Positions 60,500-64,000 of a stretch of DNA of 64,000 bases are shown here, piece by piece. Each line of letters opens with the position of its first letter. The stretch's first letter is position 1. The position numbers and the translations under genes were made by a program. The notes below the pieces were generated by a model, which saw only the letters and a list, made by a program, of their open reading frames with translations, was not told the origin of the DNA and did not search any database. The stretch comes from Desmodus rotundus (lineage: Eukaryota > Chordata > Mammalia > Chiroptera > Phyllostomidae): NCBI RefSeq assembly GCF_022682495.2, contig NC_071393.1:113166239-113230238 (forward strand), read 5' to 3'.

Positions 60500-60835
60500 A
60501 GAAACTATTTTAAACATTAAAAAAAACCCAGAATATCTCAGGTTTGAGGACGTGGACACACTGGCGCCCTCGTGCACTGCTGGTTGTAACGTAAAATGAC
60601 GTGGCTGCCAGAGAAGCCGATATGGCGGTCCCCCAAAGACCTTAAAAATAGGATTACCATTTCTGAGTACACACAGAGAAAGAATCGAAAGCAGGGATTT
60701 GAACCAATATTTGTACATCAATGTTCATAGCAGCATTATTCACAATAGCCAAAAGGTGGAAATAACTCCAATGCCCATTGACTGTGAATGAATAAATAGA
60801 ATGTTATGTGTATATACTATTCACCTTTTAAAAAT
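60500..60835 (+). repeat. Old L1 ORF2 3' fragment
   Basis: 'gtgcactgctggttgtaac', then 'tatggcggtcccccaaagac', then 'catagcagcattattcacaa' and 'caatgcccattgactg' are the conserved late-ORF2 order. Strongly decayed. Confidence 0.7.
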
Positions 60836-60874
60836 AAAAGGCCAAGGTGAGAGGCAAGAAGCATTTAAGATAAA

Positions 60875-61018
60875 ACAATAGCTACAGCAAGGTTGTGGGT
60901 TTGATTACTGGTCAGGGCACATACAAAAATTAACCAATGAATGCATAAATGAATGGAACAACAAATTAATGTTTCTTTTTCTTTCTCTATAAAATTAATA
61001 AATTAAAAAAATTTTTTT
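60875..61018 (+). repeat. Degraded tRNA-derived SINE
   Basis: A B-box-like 'gtgggtttgattactggtca' is followed by a 'tgtttctttttctttctc' tail and an A/T-rich end. Probably an old VES relative. Confidence 0.5.
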
Positions 61019-61038
61019 TTAAAGAATAGCTATTTGGT

Positions 61039-61245
61039 GCCCTGGCTGGTGTGACTCAGTGGATTGAGTGCCGGCCTGCGAACCAAAGGGTCGCTGGTTT
61101 GATTCCCAGTCAGAGCACATGCCTGGGTTGTGGGCCAGGTCCCCAGCTGGGGGTATGTGAGAGGCAACCACACATTGATGTTTCTCTCCCTCTCTTTCTC
61201 CCTCCTTTGCCTTCACTAAAAAGTAAAATAATGTTTTTTAAAAAG
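61039..61245 (+). mobile_element. VES-type bat SINE
   Basis: 'gccctggctggtgtgactca' head, 'ggtcgctggtttgattccca' B box, 'cacacattgatgtttctctc' tail and a short A-rich end. Confidence 0.88.
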
Positions 61246-61599
61246 TATCTTATTCGGGATGCACTGATTCAACCAGAAAACCAAATAATATTCTGGTTAG
61301 GAGAAGGTAAGTGGTATTTATGAGAAAGGGAAGGGAACAATTACAAGGGAAGAATTTCTATAGGTCCAGATAAGCTAATATAGTGACACTAATTCTAAAC
61401 AGTGTTTTTAATGTTCAGCATAGTATTCATCAACCCACTAGTCACATCTGCTTTCTTGTTTTCCTTGCAAACAGTTCTGTGGAACACAATGTTGCCTTAC
61501 GTCCAGTCCAAAGGTTATTCTGTTTTAACATTCCAAAGGTTTGAGATGTAAGACTTTCAAGACAGTTCCTCTGGGATGTCAGCTGTGACTCCATTTTAA
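61246..61599. other. Gene-free spacer
   Basis: Nothing recognisable. Confidence 0.3.
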
Positions 61600-61679
61600 A
61601 GTGGCTCCACATACATTATTTTTTTTACAGAAACACTCTGAAAACTCAAACGTTGCTGGGAGAAATTAAATAAAACTTA

Positions 61680-63480
61680 AGTAAATAAACACAGCATGTT
61701 TGTGTTTCTGAAGACTTGATAGTGCCAAAGTGTCAGCTCTCTCCAAATTGATCTACAGGTCAATCCCAACCAAATTGGACCATACTCCCAAATATGAAAT
61801 GTAAAATAATGAAGCTTCTACATGATGACATAGAACATCTTCATAACCACATTGTAAAGAAATACCACAAACAAGACACGAAAAGCAGTAACAATAAAGG
61901 AAGAGAGTAATAAAGTGAGCTATGTCAAAATTAAGCACTGTTCACTTTTAGGCCACCATTCATATAGTAAAAAAGCAAGACAGAGTGAAGAAGATACATT
62001 TACACACAATACATGTAACTGACAAGGGAGTCCTATCCAAAACATTCGAGGACTTCTCAGGACTCTATAAGACAAAGGCAGATGAAAAAATTGTTAAATG
62101 TGCAAAAGGATGCTTAACATCATCCATCATCGGGAAATACAAATTTCAGCTTCAACGAGGTATCGCTTACACCCATCAGAATTACTGAATTGTTCTTTAT
62201 CTGAGAACGTCAAGAGTCCACAAAAGAGTGGAACACACAAACTCATACAATACTGGTGAAAGTATCACCTGGTACAATTAGTTGCACAGGTACACTGTTA
62301 CTAGTTTCCTCTAGGGCTGCCATAACTATGGTACTAGTTACCATAAACCAGTGGCCTAAAACAGACATTTATTGTCTCAAAGTTCTGAAGGCTGGAAGTC
62401 CATAATCAAGGTGTCAGCGGGGCCACACTGTCCCTGAAACCTATAGGGGAATCTGTCCTTGCTTCCCCCTAGTTCCTTCTGGTGATTTGCTGGCAGTCTG
62501 TGGCGTTCCCAGGCCTGCAGATGCGTCACTCCAGTCTTCCATTTCACATGACATTCTCCATTTGTCTACTCACTTGGACTTGTTTTTATAAGGATATGAG
62601 TCGCAATGGGTTAAACGTCCAGCCTACTCTAGCATGACCTCATCTTAACTAAACACATCTGCAATGACCCTATTTCCAAACGAGGCCACATTCTCAAGTG
62701 TGGGAGTTAGGACTTCAGCATATCTTGTTGGGGTCAGGGAGCCCCACAACTCAGCCTGTAATATACACCAAAAAGTATGTACAAGAATATTCATAAAAGC
62801 AAGTTTTCATAGTAGCCAAAAGGTACAAACTATCCAGATGTCCACCATGAGAATGGATTTTAAAAACTTGTAATGTATTTATGTGATGGAATGTGGCACA
62901 GCAATGAAAATAAACGAACTACAGGAACAGGAAACAACTTTGATGAACCTCACAAACATAATATTGAACAAAAGAAGGCATATGTGAAACATGCACACTG
63001 AATCCATTCATATTAAAAATAAAAAAATAGATGAATAAAGAAGATGGGAGATATGCACACTCACACAATGGAACATTACACGGCAATAAAAAAGAATGAA
63101 ATCTTCCATTTGCAATGACACAGACGGTTCTCAAGGGTGTTAAGTAAGTCAGGCAGACAGAAACAAATACTGCATAGTTTCACTTATATGTGCAATCTAA
63201 AAACAAAACAAACAAAACCAAAACAGACTCATAGAAACAGAGACCAAAGGGATAATTACCAGAAGGGAGGGAGTGGGGGGAAGGGGGAAGGGGAATATAA
63301 TCAGTTAACATTGTGATAAGTTCACACGGTGACAGATGATTACCAGAATTAGTGGGGTGATCACACTGTAAGATAAAAAAATGTCAAATCACTATATTGT
63401 CTACCTGAAACTAATATAGCCAATCTAAGATTGTATAGCAACTAAACTGAAATTTAAAAATAAGTTAAAAATAAAATCAA
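61680..63480 (+). repeat. Ancient L1 ORF2 3' part and 3'UTR, interrupted by another repeat
   Basis: Late-ORF2 phrases run in order on either side of an insertion: 'acaagggagtcctatccaaa' (62020), 'aacgaggtatcgcttacacc' (62155); then 'aggtacaaactatccagatg' (62821), 'acaatggaacattacacggc' (63065). The 3'UTR ends 'ctatattgtctacctgaaac' (63391). Many indels. Belongs to an old placental L1 lineage. Confidence 0.75.
62305..62765. repeat. Ancient interspersed repeat inserted in the old L1
   Basis: 'agggctgccataact', then 'cattcaca'-less variant with 'cagttctgaag'-type text, then 'ggcgttcccaggcctgcaga', then 'tgacctcatcttaactaaa', then 'ccctatttccaaacgaggcc' follows a very common old mammalian repeat related to the one at 11622-11990. 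Family not named. Confidence 0.6.
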
Positions 63481-63750
63481 AAGCATTTTAAAAACTTAAA
63501 AATTTAATAACTCTATAATAAAAAATTTGGCATAATTGGAAGCTAATATTCAAAATCTGATAGAAGTTTTTAGGCCTCCTCAGCAACCTCCCAGGGCCTC
63601 TTGCAAATAATCAGGAATGTGAAAGTCTACAGTTTCCTGAGCCTGAGTCTGAAACCAAAGAAAAAAATGGTACAGGAGAGCTTTTTAGTTGCACAAAAAG
63701 AAAAACTGGCTCCCGATTCTAAATCTAGCCACCCAACTGCAAGCATCCTT

Positions 63751-64000
63751 TGTTGGGAACCGCCCTGCCTGGTTCAGAGGCTATAACCCCCCCCATGGTT
63801 AAGGCTGAGTCAGAGTTGGGACCATAAGCCACTAAGGAGACAAAGCTTATCTCCCTGGCAGAAGTGACACCTCTGCCCACTTCACCCTGCTTGGCCCTGA
63901 GATTGACCAGTTAGCCAATGACGGGTAAGAATCCTCAAGGGAGGATCAACCTAAGACAGGCTCTAGTCACCAGGGATAAGCTCGCAGGGAAGTACTTGGG
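63751..64000 (+). mobile_element. 5' part of an LTR, cut by the window end
   Basis: It begins TGTTGGGAACCGCCCTGCCTGG, almost the same first bases as the solo LTR at 52314, then diverges. If it is an LTR, its TSD should be the six bases before 63751 (atcctt). Its right end lies outside the window, so solo LTR and provirus cannot be told apart. Confidence 0.65.

Noticed and set aside
63001..63250. A-rich open stretch as a possible small gene
   Set aside because: Matches the late ORF2/3'UTR pattern of an ancient L1.

Overview
This window is nuclear DNA from a placental mammal, almost certainly a bat. Several tRNA-derived SINEs match the bat VES family as I remember it. They share a 'ccctggctggtgtggctcag' type head, a 'gttcaattcc' type B box and a 'tgtttctctccctctctttc' tail. 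Young LINE-1 pieces, ancient L1 relics and endogenous retroviral LTRs fill most of the remaining sequence. I see no bacterial-style operons, CRISPR arrays or tRNA/rRNA genes.

The genes are an intronless ADAM cluster. Three long, intact ADAM reading frames (212-2446, 14854-17088, 30510-32741, all +) lie in a tandem segmental duplication with a period of about 14.6 to 15.7 kb. Flanking DNA is nearly identical between units, so the array is young. All three keep the prodomain / metalloprotease-like / disintegrin / cysteine-rich / EGF / transmembrane layout. Each has lost the catalytic glutamate of HExxH (HTLGH in copy 1, HSLGH in copies 2 and 3), so they look like pseudoproteases. By sequence they resemble the testis-type, non-protease ADAM4/ADAM6 group. 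The array ends near 34538. A fourth intact gene at 41984-44116 is recognisable as ADAM21, with a complete HELGHTLGMLHD zinc site. Two dead relatives follow: an internally deleted ADAM21-like scrap (44433-44745, +) and an ADAM20-like pseudogene on the minus strand (about 54779-55650) that lacks the catalytic domain. This matches the ADAM20/ADAM21 neighbourhood of other mammals (human 14q24, mouse chr12).

Layout: 1-34538 is the ADAM array, with each full unit also carrying an ORF1-only L1 (HAL1-like) element, unclassified repeat-like DNA and a 5'-truncated L1. 34539-38486 is gene-free and holds a perfect 21-bp inverted repeat. 38487-41156 is a second, older HAL1-like element with a 13-bp target-site duplication (TSD). 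41984-44745 is ADAM21 and its scrap. 46-50.7 kb holds old LTR-type relics. 50.8-54.8 kb is an L1 interrupted by a solo LTR. 54.8-55.7 kb is the ADAM20-like pseudogene. 55.7-64 kb is nested L1s and SINEs, ending in the start of another LTR.

The most interesting biology is the recent amplification of catalytically dead ADAM retrogenes. Their sequence is almost fixed except for two short hypervariable patches and one long diverged tract in copy 3, a pattern that suggests gene conversion and/or strong diversifying selection on a sperm or testis surface protein.
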